In this document: positions 1-7,301 of the stretch, piece after piece
Layout of the letters: each line of letters opens with the position of its first letter
Numbering within the stretch: the stretch's first letter is position 1
NCBI GenBank assembly: GCA_947453155.1
Contig: CANGFE010000022.1
Location: forward strand, 1 to 37,979
DNA length: 37,979 bases
DNA from: Beijerinckiaceae bacterium
GTDB lineage: Bacteria > Pseudomonadota > Alphaproteobacteria > Rhizobiales > Beijerinckiaceae
Direction: 5' to 3'
Made by a program: the position numbers and the translations under genes
Notes under the pieces: generated by a model
Databases searched by the model: none
What the model saw: only the letters and a program-made list of their open reading frames with translations
What the model was told of the DNA's origin: nothing

Positions 1-614
1 ATATGGCCATCAACCTCCGCCCGCTCCACAGCAAGCAGTCCAGCCGTCGAGCCCTCATAGCCTTCCACCGGCTTGAGCTGCGAACCAAAGGTCGCATTGA
101 GCAGGCGTGCATAAACAGAATTGGCGGATGTCACAGCCTGCGAGCTAACGCTCACAGAATGGGTTTTCAGATCTTGTGCGGTAGCAATGCCCGATTTCGT
201 ATTCACGACCAAAATACCGGTGTCGCGCTTGAGCGACCCCAGCCAATGAAACTTTTCTGGATCAAATTGCACGCCATGATCATGCAGTCCATAAAGCTTT
301 GTCATGGATATGGTTCGCGGCAGCCCGCCAATATAGGTGCCATCCTGCGGTGCCAAATTGTAAATGTAATTGGCAGCCTTGATGCCTTCAGCACCCGGCA
401 TGTTCTGCACAACCACAGTTGGCTCGCCAGGAATATAGCGCGCGATATGACGCGACAACAGGCGCGCCAATTGATCATAGCCCCCACCCGGCGCGGATGA
501 GCAAATGACGAAGATGCGCTTGCCGCGATAAAAATCTTCCGCATAAGCAGCTGTCGATCCCACCCCACAAAACAGTGCGAGCGCGGGCGCGATGAGGCGC
601 CATGATGCGACCAT
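1..614 (-). CDS. TctC/Bug-family periplasmic tricarboxylate-binding protein (3' end missing)
   Basis: Reading the minus strand from an ATG at 614 gives about 204 residues with no stop, so the gene runs off the left edge. The start is supported by a GGAGG five bases upstream. The product begins with a signal peptide (MVASWRLIAPALALFCGV, then a TAAYA-like cleavage site) followed by EDFYRGKRIFVI, the APGGGYDQLARLLSRHI ligand-loop motif and VVQNMPGAEG, all hallmarks of TctC/Bug solute receptors of tripartite tricarboxylate transporters. These proteins bind a carboxylate in the periplasm and deliver it to the TctAB membrane complex. It is the last gene seen of the minus-strand tct cluster and is separated from the bicupin gene by a terminator-like hairpin, so it is probably expressed at a lower level or from its own promoter. 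Family assignment is sure; the ligand is unknown. Confidence 0.88.
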   Translation of the reverse strand, partial: MVASWRLIAPALALFCGVGSTAAYAEDFYRGKRIFVICSSAPGGGYDQLARLLSRHIARYIPGEPTVVVQNMPGAEGIKAANYIYNLAPQDGTYIGGLPRTISMTKLYGLHDHGVQFDPEKFHWLGSLKRDTGILVVNTKSGIATAQDLKTHSVSVSSQAVTSANSVYARLLNATFGSQLKPVEGYEGSTAGLLAVERAEVDGH

Positions 615-644
615 GCTGTCCTCCCATATTTTTTGTTTTTTTAT

Positions 645-674
645 GAAAAAGGGGCCCGCAGATGCGAGCCCCTT
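645..674 (-). terminator. Hairpin terminator between bicupin and tctC-type gene
   Basis: On the minus strand an 11-bp stem (AAGGGGCTCGC with GCGGGCCCCTT, one mismatched pair, loop ATCT) is followed directly by a run of T. It lies 12 bases past the bicupin stop and upstream of the next gene, so it should end or attenuate transcription of the tct/bicupin unit. Confidence 0.7.
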
Positions 675-685
675 CTTGAATTGTC

Positions 686-1882
686 TTAAACCGCAGGCCC
701 AATCGATTGCGGCGTGTAGATGGGACCCGTGATCTTGCTCATATCGAGCGCACGCAGTTTGGGCTCATCAAAAATATCGGCCATGTCCGACTTCACGCCG
801 GTCTTGTCGATGGCATCCAACCACTTGCGGTGGATGCGCGGATCCTGATCTTCATATTCCACCTGACGACCGCCCTGCTGGATCGACAGCGAGCCAAAAC
901 CTTCGGCCGAGCGCTTGCGCAGCGAGATGAAGGGATAGCGGCGCGAGCCCATGGAGCAGGCCACATAGCGCGCTGTATCGGCGCATGTGTTGAAATGTTG
1001 GTGGAACATCCAGAACGGCGGCACATACATAATGCCGTGACGCCACGGAATTTCGGTGAACTTTTCGTCGCCTTCATACCAGAGCAGCGAATAGCCTTCG
1101 CCCGACACAGCATGCACATGCGTGCCGGCAGCGTGACGATGCGCCTTCTTGTAGCGGCCAATCGGAATTTCTGATGTGTGCGAATGCATGGTCGAATCGG
1201 CCAGCACGAAGGAGACATTCTTCGAGCCCTTGCCGCGTTCGCCCAGATCATACAGCTTGAAGCCGGTCAGATCGGGAACGAAATTCGTCTCCCAGAGATT
1301 GAGCTTGGCTTTGCCATCGCCGCGCACGACTTCGAGATGCTCGCCTTCGCCCTGGAACTGATTGGCAGCGCCAGCGCGCTCGGGGAATTTGCACGGGTTG
1401 TTAAAGACGAAGTCTTCATTGTGGTAGAGGTTCAGCGTCAGCGGCGCGTCATGCGTCACCGAAATACGCGCGCTCTCTTTGCCCGACGAATTGAAGATCT
1501 GATATTCGCAATTGAGCGGAATAGCGAAGAGCGCCTTCGGACCCCATTCGAATGTGTGCTTGTCACCTGTCGGCAACCACACGGTGGTCGAACCAAAGCC
1601 CGACTGCACCATGAAGAAAGCTTCATAGAGATGCTTCACGGGGCGCGTCTTCTTGCCCGGCAGCACTTCGATCAAATAATTGGCCATGAAGTCGCCGCGG
1701 CCATGAGCATGGTTGAAACAGCCCTTCGCGTCATACCAATCCCAAGTCTTCGTCTCGACAGCGAGAAGATCGAAACCGAAATCTTCGTGGACGGGGATGT
1801 TCTGCTTTTTCACCCAATCCAGATAGGGCTCAACGAGGTAACGGCCGTCCAGCTGTTCCTGCGGGGTTGGTGTGTCACTCAT
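686..1882 (-). CDS. Bicupin-domain protein, probable metal-dependent enzyme
   Basis: A 398-residue soluble protein with two cupin folds. The C-terminal cupin (about 225-315) has a full metal site: His248/His250/His255/His257 within HRHAAGTHVHAVSGEG, Glu262, and His294/His296 in FHQHFN. The N-terminal cupin (about 60-150) keeps His84 and Glu87 (KHLYEAFF) but has NCEYQ where the last His is expected, so it looks degenerate. Relatives are annotated only as cupin-domain proteins; the bicupin layout recalls ring-cleaving gentisate-type dioxygenases, but the similarity I can see is to the fold, not to a defined enzyme. It sits between two tctC-type genes in a carboxylate-transport cluster, so a role in catabolising the imported acid is likely but inferred. 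There is a hairpin on each side of the gene. Confidence 0.8.
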   Translation of the reverse strand: MSDTPTPQEQLDGRYLVEPYLDWVKKQNIPVHEDFGFDLLAVETKTWDWYDAKGCFNHAHGRGDFMANYLIEVLPGKKTRPVKHLYEAFFMVQSGFGSTTVWLPTGDKHTFEWGPKALFAIPLNCEYQIFNSSGKESARISVTHDAPLTLNLYHNEDFVFNNPCKFPERAGAANQFQGEGEHLEVVRGDGKAKLNLWETNFVPDLTGFKLYDLGERGKGSKNVSFVLADSTMHSHTSEIPIGRYKKAHRHAAGTHVHAVSGEGYSLLWYEGDEKFTEIPWRHGIMYVPPFWMFHQHFNTCADTARYVACSMGSRRYPFISLRKRSAEGFGSLSIQQGGRQVEYEDQDPRIHRKWLDAIDKTGVKSDMADIFDEPKLRALDMSKITGPIYTPQSIGPAV

Positions 1883-1911
1883 GCGCGGGCTCCCATTTTT
1901 CTTGATTGGCA

Positions 1912-1942
1912 GTAAAACGCGCGGGGAAATGTCCCCGCGCGC
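1912..1942 (-). terminator. Hairpin terminator after tctC
   Basis: A perfect 10-bp GC-rich inverted repeat (CGCGCGGGGA, loop of four, TCCCCGCGCG; 1918-1927 with 1932-1941) is followed on the minus strand by TTTTAC. It lies just beyond the tctC stop and before the bicupin gene. It probably ends most tctABC transcripts or protects their 3' end. Confidence 0.65.
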
Positions 1943-1950
1943 CAGAATGA

Positions 1951-2952
1951 TTATTTCTTGTCGCTCTTCAGCGCTTCGGCAAGCAATTGCTTGGTGTCGT
2001 CCGACTGATTGAGCGCCTTGACGATGGCCTTGGCAACATCTTCGCCATAAGCAGGTTCCACCGGCTTTTCGAGCTTTTCAGCGCGTGCCTGCAGTTCCTT
2101 ATCTTCCATCGCTTTCTTATAGGCCTCAATCAGTGCCTTCACGCGATCAGCCGGAACACCCGGCGGGCCCGCGGTGAGGCGTGCAATATCACCTTGGGAT
2201 TGCACCAGCGCGATGAGGTCCAACGCCTTCTGATCTTTCACGAGAGAAGACAGCTGCGGCACGTCTTTATCATTGCCGCCAATCTGGGCGATGTAGCGGC
2301 CATAACCGTTTTCAATGAAGGTCGAATAAGACGAACGCGAAGCAATCGAGCCCACCACTTCACCACGACGCATGGCGAGCTGGTCATCCGTGCCGTTATA
2401 GCCGGTCAGATTCTTCACCGGCAGCTTGAGCGTATTGGTGAGGATGACCGTCTCGACATAAGAGGCTGAACCCGGACCAGCGGTTGCGAAATTCACCGGC
2501 GTCTTTTGGGCCTGCAAATCAGCGAAGCTCTTGATCGGTGATTGCGAGGCAACAACGATGACGCGCGGATCGGAAGCCGCCTTGCCAATCCAGCTCATCT
2601 TCGACAGATCGAATTTCACGCCCTGTGCGCCAACGATCTGATTGTAGATGAGGCCGGTGTTGAAGGTGCCAAGCGTCAAACCATCAGCTTTGGATGCATA
2701 GACGGCATTTGCCCCGATGATATGGCCCGCACCCGGCATGTTCTTCACGACGAAGGTCGAGCCTGGCAGATTGCGCTGCATATATTCGGCAACCAGACGG
2801 CCATAGGAATCGTAACCACCGCCCGGAGCGGTTGCGACGATATAGGTCACAGTCTTTTCTTTGAAGAAGGCAGCGCCTTCATCAGCAGCTTGCGCCTGCG
2901 TGGCTGCACAAGCAGCGAGCGAAGCGGCAAAAATCTTCCATGCGTTTTTCAT
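1951..2952 (-). CDS. tctC: Tripartite tricarboxylate transporter substrate-binding protein TctC
   Basis: The periplasmic solute receptor of the adjoining TctAB system. The 333-residue product has a signal peptide (MKNAWKIFAASLAACAATQ, cleavage after QAQA) and the family motifs TAPGGGYDSYGRLVAEYM, VVKNMPGAGHIIGANAVY, TAGPGSASYVETVI and a C-terminal lobe ending in a KALNQSDDTKQL helix. Two adjacent ATGs are possible; the ATG at 2952 lies five bases after GGAGG, whereas a GTG at 2964 would overlap that ribosome site, so 2952 is preferred. It starts 24 bases after the tctB stop and is the third gene of the tctABC operon. The ligand is unknown; typical TctC ligands are citrate, other di/tricarboxylates and aromatic acids. 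Confidence 0.92.
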   Translation of the reverse strand: MKNAWKIFAASLAACAATQAQAADEGAAFFKEKTVTYIVATAPGGGYDSYGRLVAEYMQRNLPGSTFVVKNMPGAGHIIGANAVYASKADGLTLGTFNTGLIYNQIVGAQGVKFDLSKMSWIGKAASDPRVIVVASQSPIKSFADLQAQKTPVNFATAGPGSASYVETVILTNTLKLPVKNLTGYNGTDDQLAMRRGEVVGSIASRSSYSTFIENGYGRYIAQIGGNDKDVPQLSSLVKDQKALDLIALVQSQGDIARLTAGPPGVPADRVKALIEAYKKAMEDKELQARAEKLEKPVEPAYGEDVAKAIVKALNQSDDTKQLLAEALKSDKK

Positions 2953-2976
2953 CATTCCCTCCACATGCGCGGCGGA

Positions 2977-3531
2977 TCAACCCGCGATGCGATCCAAGAT
3001 GAGCCCGGTGATCATGCCCGTATAAAGGGAGACACCCAGACCTTTTGCAAAGATGAAATAGAAGGCGGTCGACGCAATGCACGTCAGCGTGATCGACCGC
3101 GTCCATGTGGCGCCCGCGCGTTCCTTCAAGAAGGAAAGCAAGAAAATCGGAATCGACACCCAGAAGCCAAACAAGAGGATGCCGCCGAGAAATCCGAGGA
3201 AATAAACCCAGGTAATCACTTCACGACGAACTTCTTCTTTATGGTCCTTCGGTGCGTCAATGACAGCTGCCTGTCCAAATTCGACGTCATGGCCCACAAG
3301 CTTAGCTGCTTTCAACTCAGCCTCGCGGATCTCGTCTTTCTCGTCGTCGTCAGCACCAGCTGATTTGCGGAAATCGAGAGCGATTTGCAGGCAGCACAGG
3401 AAGATGCCGGGGATCCCGACCGTGAGCGGCATGAAGCGCGCTCCTTCGGGATAAGACAAAGCTGTGATCACCATGATGGAAAAGACGGCCAGCATGAAGA
3501 CCGTCATCGATTGGCGCGCGATCATGTTCAT
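2977..3531 (-). CDS. tctB: Tripartite tricarboxylate transporter small membrane subunit TctB
   Basis: A 184-residue integral membrane protein with about four hydrophobic segments: residues 5-27, 36-52, then after a charged loop (about 53-105, rich in Asp, Glu and Lys) a strongly hydrophobic VYFLGFLGGILLFGFWVSIP stretch and two further helices. This arrangement and its place between tctA and tctC identify the small subunit of the sodium- or proton-driven TTT transporter. Its ATG overlaps the tctA stop by four bases (ATGA), which indicates translational coupling. The highly charged cytoplasmic loop is longer than in many TctB proteins. Confidence 0.88.
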   Translation of the reverse strand: MNMIARQSMTVFMLAVFSIMVITALSYPEGARFMPLTVGIPGIFLCCLQIALDFRKSAGADDDEKDEIREAELKAAKLVGHDVEFGQAAVIDAPKDHKEEVRREVITWVYFLGFLGGILLFGFWVSIPIFLLSFLKERAGATWTRSITLTCIASTAFYFIFAKGLGVSLYTGMITGLILDRIAG

Positions 3532-5045
3532 GCGGACACCTGCATATTATCGAGAACATTAGGCTTGCGGCTGCGGTAAATCGCAAAACCGATGGTCGCG
3601 ACGATCATGCCAATCAGCACCATCGAAATCGGACGCGTGAAGAAAGACAGGCCCCACAGATCAAGCGCTTTATGCAGCGATTCTTCTGCAATGCGTCCCA
3701 GCACCAAACCAATAACGAAAGGCGCACGCGGCCAATTGGCGCGCAACATGGCATAGCCAATGATGCTCATGCCGAGCAGGATCAGCAAATTCTCCCACTG
3801 ACCTTCATTTACGTAAGCACCAATCACCACCAGCACGACAATGAAGGGCACCAACATGGTCGCATTGATGAAGGTGAGCACAGCCACCCAGCGCGTGATG
3901 AAGAGCAGGAAGCTGACCGCAATCAAATTGCCAACCACCAGCGCCCAGATCAGCGTCCAGACGAGATCGAGATGTTTGGTGATCATGGCCGGTCCCGGCT
4001 GAATGCCGAGAATGAGGAAGGCACCCATCATCACCGCCATGCCGGATGAGCCCGGAATGCCGAAGAAGAGGGTCGGCAGCAGCGAGCCACCTTCCTTCGC
4101 ATTGGATGCTGTTTCAGGCGCGATCACGCCTTCGACAGCCCCGCGACCAAAACGCTCCGGCGTTTTAGAACTCTGCACCGCGTGGCCATAGCAAAGCCAA
4201 GCGGCTGCTGAACCGCCAAGTCCCGGCACCATGCCAATCAAGGCGCCGATGACGGATGTGCGCAGCGCCAAGAACCAGTGACGCGGCACTTCCATGACGC
4301 CTTGGAAAATTTGCTTGTAGGAGAACTTCACGCCGTCCATCGAAATGGCGGCAATCGATCCACCCTTCACAGCCAGCGTAATCATTTCCGGCACGGCGAA
4401 GAGCGCGAGCACGCAAGTGACGAGCGACACACCATCCCAGAGGAAGAGATAATCACCCGCATAGCGCGCGGTGCCTGTCTGCGGATCCATGCCAATGGTT
4501 GCCAGCATCATGCCGAACAGACCAACGATCATGCCCTTGAAGATATTATTGCCGCCCGCGAGGAAGGCGATGAAGGTGATGCCCAAAATCGCAAGCAGGA
4601 AGAATTCAGCCGGCGAGAAGGCAAGCACGATAGGCTCGAGCACCGGGATCATCACGGCGAAGACAATCGCGCCGATAATGCCGCCGACACCCGAAGCCGT
4701 GATCGAGGCGCCGAGCGCGCGGCCCGCTTCGCCCTTCTTGGCCATCGGATAGCCGTCAATCGTGGTGGCGGCATCGTCACCATCGCCGGGCACGCCGAAC
4801 ATGATGGAGGAAATCTGGCCGGACGTGCCATTGACCGCATGCATGGTCAAAAGGAACACCGCGCCTTGGGTCATATCCATGCCGAAGACGAAGGGAATCG
4901 CCAAAGCAATCGACAAGCGACCACCAATGCCGGGGGTCGCCCCGACAATCAGGCCGATCATCACCGCGATCAGCATCAAGCCCATCGTTTGGGGATTGGT
5001 CACGAGGGCGCCCAGCGCCGCGAACATGACGTCAAACATTTCCAT
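3528..5045 (-). CDS. tctA: Tripartite tricarboxylate transporter large membrane subunit TctA
   Basis: A 505-residue polytopic membrane protein of the usual TctA length, with about a dozen hydrophobic segments. It carries the two duplicated family signatures: GATPGIGGRLSIALAIPF with GVPGDGDDAATTIDGYPMA in the first half, and MVPGLGGSAAAWLCYG with ETASNAKEGGSLLPTLFFG and FGIPGSSGMAVMMG in the second. It forms the substrate channel for acids delivered by TctC. It is the first gene of the minus-strand operon, preceded by GGGAGG three bases before the first ATG; a second ATG two codons later (5039) has better spacing and may be the true start. The divergent LysR gene lies about 140 bases away and is the likely regulator. 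Confidence 0.93.
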   Translation of the reverse strand: MEMFDVMFAALGALVTNPQTMGLMLIAVMIGLIVGATPGIGGRLSIALAIPFVFGMDMTQGAVFLLTMHAVNGTSGQISSIMFGVPGDGDDAATTIDGYPMAKKGEAGRALGASITASGVGGIIGAIVFAVMIPVLEPIVLAFSPAEFFLLAILGITFIAFLAGGNNIFKGMIVGLFGMMLATIGMDPQTGTARYAGDYLFLWDGVSLVTCVLALFAVPEMITLAVKGGSIAAISMDGVKFSYKQIFQGVMEVPRHWFLALRTSVIGALIGMVPGLGGSAAAWLCYGHAVQSSKTPERFGRGAVEGVIAPETASNAKEGGSLLPTLFFGIPGSSGMAVMMGAFLILGIQPGPAMITKHLDLVWTLIWALVVGNLIAVSFLLFITRWVAVLTFINATMLVPFIVVLVVIGAYVNEGQWENLLILLGMSIIGYAMLRANWPRAPFVIGLVLGRIAEESLHKALDLWGLSFFTRPISMVLIGMIVATIGFAIYRSRKPNVLDNMQVSA

Positions 5046-5076
5046 TTTCCTCCCGGTCGCAGGTTAGCCCCGCGCC

Positions 5077-5104
5077 TTTGTGCCCCTCAAACTAAAGTCA
5101 AAGG
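5077..5104. promoter_or_regulatory. Candidate LysR operator between tctA and the lysR gene
   Basis: The divergent intergenic region contains TTTG-N7-CAAA (5077-5091), which fits the T-N11-A dyad of LysR-type regulators, and a wider CCTTTG...CAAAGG inverted repeat (5075-5080 with 5099-5104). The dyad is 32-46 bases upstream of tctA. The match is short and could be chance, but its place between a lysR gene and its likely target is right. Confidence 0.35.
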
Positions 5105-5186
5105 TGGCCAAGTAAATTGAAAGGTTTGGAAAAGAGATAAAAAATATTTTAATCTAGGGTGAGTGCCCTCAGAGAAAGGACAAGCC

Positions 5187-6038
5187 GTGCGTCTGGAAGA
5201 TTTGGATTTTGCCAAGCTGCGCGCGTTTCAGCTGGTGGCCACCCACGGCACTTTGGCCGCCGCCGCCACCCAGCTCGGACTGACCATTCCCGCGATTTCG
5301 GCCAAATTGAAGCGGCTCGATGAGGTCATCGGCGTCCCCTTGTTCCGACGCATGCCCAATGGGCTGGCCCTGACCGCTGCGGGCGAAAATTTCCTGCGCG
5401 ATCTCTCTCCCTTTCTGGCCGATGCCGAGCGCCTGTTTGGCGCGGTCAAGACGGAAGCCGCGCGCTCGCAAGAAACAGGGCAAGTATCGGTCGCGATTGG
5501 CGGCGATTACACAAGTTACTTTGTGCCCCGCATGCAGGATTTTCTCGCAGCCTATCCAAGGGTGGAATTGTCCATGCGTGTCGCGCGCCGCTCTGACTCA
5601 CTGGCCGCCCTGCAAGCTGGCACAACCGATTTATGCATGGGCGTTTTTCCACGCCTGCCGCATGGGATTGTTGCGAAAGTGGTCGCGCGCACCACGATGG
5701 CTTTGGTAACGCGCAAAGGCGATACGGAAGAAAACGGCCGCCTGATCATCGCACCGCGCGGCTCAGCCATCCGCCAATTGCTCCGCGGCTCCGGTTTTTT
5801 CGAGGGGCGCTCCAATGTGCTGGAATGTCCGACGTGCCAAACGGCCATCGATCTTGTGGCCAGCGGTGCGGGGCAAGCCATCGTCCATACGATTTGCGCG
5901 CGGCGCGAAGACAAAGCTGAATTGAACATCGAAGAATTGGGCGAGCGCCACGGCAAAATGCAGCTCGTCATTGCCTATAAGCGCGGCGCACGCCTCTCGC
6001 GCGCGGCACAGGCTTTGTTTGATCATGTGGCGGGGTGA
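5187..6038 (+). CDS. LysR-family transcriptional regulator
   Basis: A DNA-binding regulator of about 283 residues. The N-terminus (LDFAKLRAFQLVATHGTLAAAATQLGL, then AISAKLKRLDEVIGVPLFRR) is a LysR winged helix-turn-helix followed by the linker helix; the rest is the periplasmic-binding-protein-like effector domain starting near VSVAIGGDYTS. The GTG at 5187 lies six bases after GAGAAAGGA and gives the usual LysR N-terminus; an in-frame GTG at 5163 would add eight residues and is less well placed. It is divergent from tctABC and directly upstream of another tctC-type gene, so control of the carboxylate uptake island is the natural inference. The effector is unknown. A perfect 10-bp hairpin follows the stop codon. 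Confidence 0.9.
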   Translation: MRLEDLDFAKLRAFQLVATHGTLAAAATQLGLTIPAISAKLKRLDEVIGVPLFRRMPNGLALTAAGENFLRDLSPFLADAERLFGAVKTEAARSQETGQVSVAIGGDYTSYFVPRMQDFLAAYPRVELSMRVARRSDSLAALQAGTTDLCMGVFPRLPHGIVAKVVARTTMALVTRKGDTEENGRLIIAPRGSAIRQLLRGSGFFEGRSNVLECPTCQTAIDLVASGAGQAIVHTICARREDKAELNIEELGERHGKMQLVIAYKRGARLSRAAQALFDHVAG

Positions 6039-6067
6039 GGCGCTCCTCAGCTTGAAAAGGAGCGCCT
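6038..6067 (+). repeat. 10-bp inverted repeat after the lysR stop
   Basis: AGGCGCTCCT (6038-6047) and AGGAGCGCCT (6058-6067) form a perfect 10-bp stem with a 10-base loop. No T-run follows, so this is more likely a 3'-end stabiliser or processing hairpin than a complete intrinsic terminator. A second hairpin with a T-run follows immediately. Confidence 0.6.
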
Positions 6068-6072
6068 GACGA

Positions 6073-6109
6073 GGCCCTTACCCTGTGGTTGACAGGAAAG
6101 GGCCTTTTC
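6073..6109 (+). terminator. Intrinsic terminator after the lysR gene
   Basis: GGCCCTT (6073-6079) pairs with AAGGGCC (6098-6104), and inside it CCTGT pairs with ACAGG; TTTTC follows. This is a good rho-independent terminator for lysR and lies within the 5' region of the next tctC-type gene. Confidence 0.7.
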
Positions 6110-6127
6110 AACGACCATGCGCGCAAT

Positions 6128-6169
6128 TCCGGCCAAGCCTTTCAGGCTTAAAAACAAGCAAAGGCCGGA
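6128..6169 (+). promoter_or_regulatory. Leader with competing hairpins before the third tctC-type gene
   Basis: TCCGGCC (6128-6134) pairs with GGCCGGA (6163-6169). Inside this arm AAGCCT-TTC-AGGCTT (6135-6149) forms a tight hairpin, while GCCTTT (6137-6142) could instead pair with AAAGGC (6160-6165). The structures end ten bases before the first possible start codon. They may affect translation initiation; no known riboswitch family is recognised. Confidence 0.35.
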
Positions 6170-6200
6170 TTCTTGAGGAATGACCGGGAGACCTTCTCAC

Positions 6201-7226
6201 ATGGCTTTTGCTTCACGGCTCTTCGCCGCTGCCAGCGCACTGGCTCTTGCCAGCACGTTCGTGCAAACCCCAGCGCAGGCGCAATCAGGCGATTTCTACG
6301 CGGGCAAGAATCTGACCATGATCATCGGCTTTGGTCCCGGTGGCGGTTATGATCTGTGGGGCCGCACCGTTGTGCGCCATATCGTCAATCATCTTCCGGG
6401 CAAGCCGACGGGCGTTCCGCAAAATATGCCGGGCGCCGGCAGCTATGCGGCCGCTGCCAATATTTACAATATTGCGCCGAAAGACGGCACGGTCATGGCC
6501 ATCATCGCGCGTGACGCGGCACTCGGCCCGCTGACTGGTGCAGAAGGCGCGCGCTTCGATCCGCTGAAGATCAATTGGATCGGCACGCCCACAACAGAAA
6601 CCAATGTCTGCATCGCGCGCACGGGCGCCGATGTGCAAACGGTCGACGACATTTATAAAAAGACGCTGATCGTTGGCGACACAGGTGCGGGCACAGGCAC
6701 ACGCTCTTACCCCAAAGCGCTAACCGAATTGCTGGGCATGAAGTTCAAGCTGATCGCGGGCTTCCCGTCATCCTCTGACGTGTTTCTGGCGATGGAGCGC
6801 GGCGAAGTCGACGGCATTTGCGAATCCCTCGACAGCGTGAAGGGCAAGCGCCCTGATTGGATTCCCAATAACAAGGTGAAGATCCTCTTCCAGGGTGGCG
6901 TCGAGCCGAGCCATGAATTGCCGGGCGTGCCCTTCATCAATGACATTGCCAAGACCGAACAGCAGAAGCAGGAAATCGCTTTCCTTTATGCAGGCCAAGG
7001 TATCGGCCGTCCGTTCGTCGCGCCTCCGGGCATGGCGCCAGAACGCCTTGCCATGTTGCGCAAAGCTTTTATGGACACGATGAAAGATCCTGAGTTTCTG
7101 GCCGACGCCAAGAAGCAGAAGCTCGACGTGGAGCCCGAAGATGGCGAACATCTCGAAAAGCTCATCCGTCAGATTTATGCGACGCCCAAGCCCATCGTCA
7201 CCAAGATTGGTGAGCTAATTAAGTAA
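6201..7226 (+). CDS. TctC/Bug-family periplasmic substrate-binding protein (orphan)
   Basis: A third TctC-type receptor, about 341 residues. It has a signal peptide (MAFASRLFAAASALALAST, cleavage after PAQA), then GDFYAGKNLTMIIGFGPGGGYDLWGRTVVRHI and PQNMPGAGSYAAAANIYN, the ligand-pocket loops of the family. No tctAB genes accompany it on this strand, so it must use the TctAB pair encoded at 2977-5045 or another in the genome. The ATG at 6201 gives a clean signal peptide and follows GGGAG by 11 bases; an ATG at 6180 abuts GAGGA with no spacing and would add MTGRPSH. Either is possible. It lies downstream of lysR but beyond a terminator, so it probably has its own promoter or leader control. 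Confidence 0.88.
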   Translation: MAFASRLFAAASALALASTFVQTPAQAQSGDFYAGKNLTMIIGFGPGGGYDLWGRTVVRHIVNHLPGKPTGVPQNMPGAGSYAAAANIYNIAPKDGTVMAIIARDAALGPLTGAEGARFDPLKINWIGTPTTETNVCIARTGADVQTVDDIYKKTLIVGDTGAGTGTRSYPKALTELLGMKFKLIAGFPSSSDVFLAMERGEVDGICESLDSVKGKRPDWIPNNKVKILFQGGVEPSHELPGVPFINDIAKTEQQKQEIAFLYAGQGIGRPFVAPPGMAPERLAMLRKAFMDTMKDPEFLADAKKQKLDVEPEDGEHLEKLIRQIYATPKPIVTKIGELIK

Positions 7227-7250
7227 GGCTTCGCGCAACGCGAAACTAGA

Positions 7251-7278
7251 AATGGCGGGCCAAGGCCCGCCATTTTTT
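7251..7278 (+). terminator. Intrinsic terminator after the orphan tctC-type gene
   Basis: AATGGCGGGCC (7251-7261) and GGCCCGCCATT (7264-7274) form an 11-bp inverted repeat followed by TTTT. It separates two convergent genes. A smaller TTCGCG/CGCGAA hairpin precedes it at 7230-7244. Confidence 0.8.
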
Positions 7279-7301
7279 ATTCCGTTGATTGCGCTGGCAG
7301 A

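Noticed and set aside
3-500. 165-residue plus-strand frame at the left edge
   Set aside because: Opposite a minus-strand TctC-type gene with a signal peptide and a ribosome site, which explains the region better.
4278-5120. 280-residue plus-strand frame opposite tctA
   Set aside because: His/Arg/Glu-rich shadow with no hydrophobic core and no family motif, opposite a certain TctA gene.
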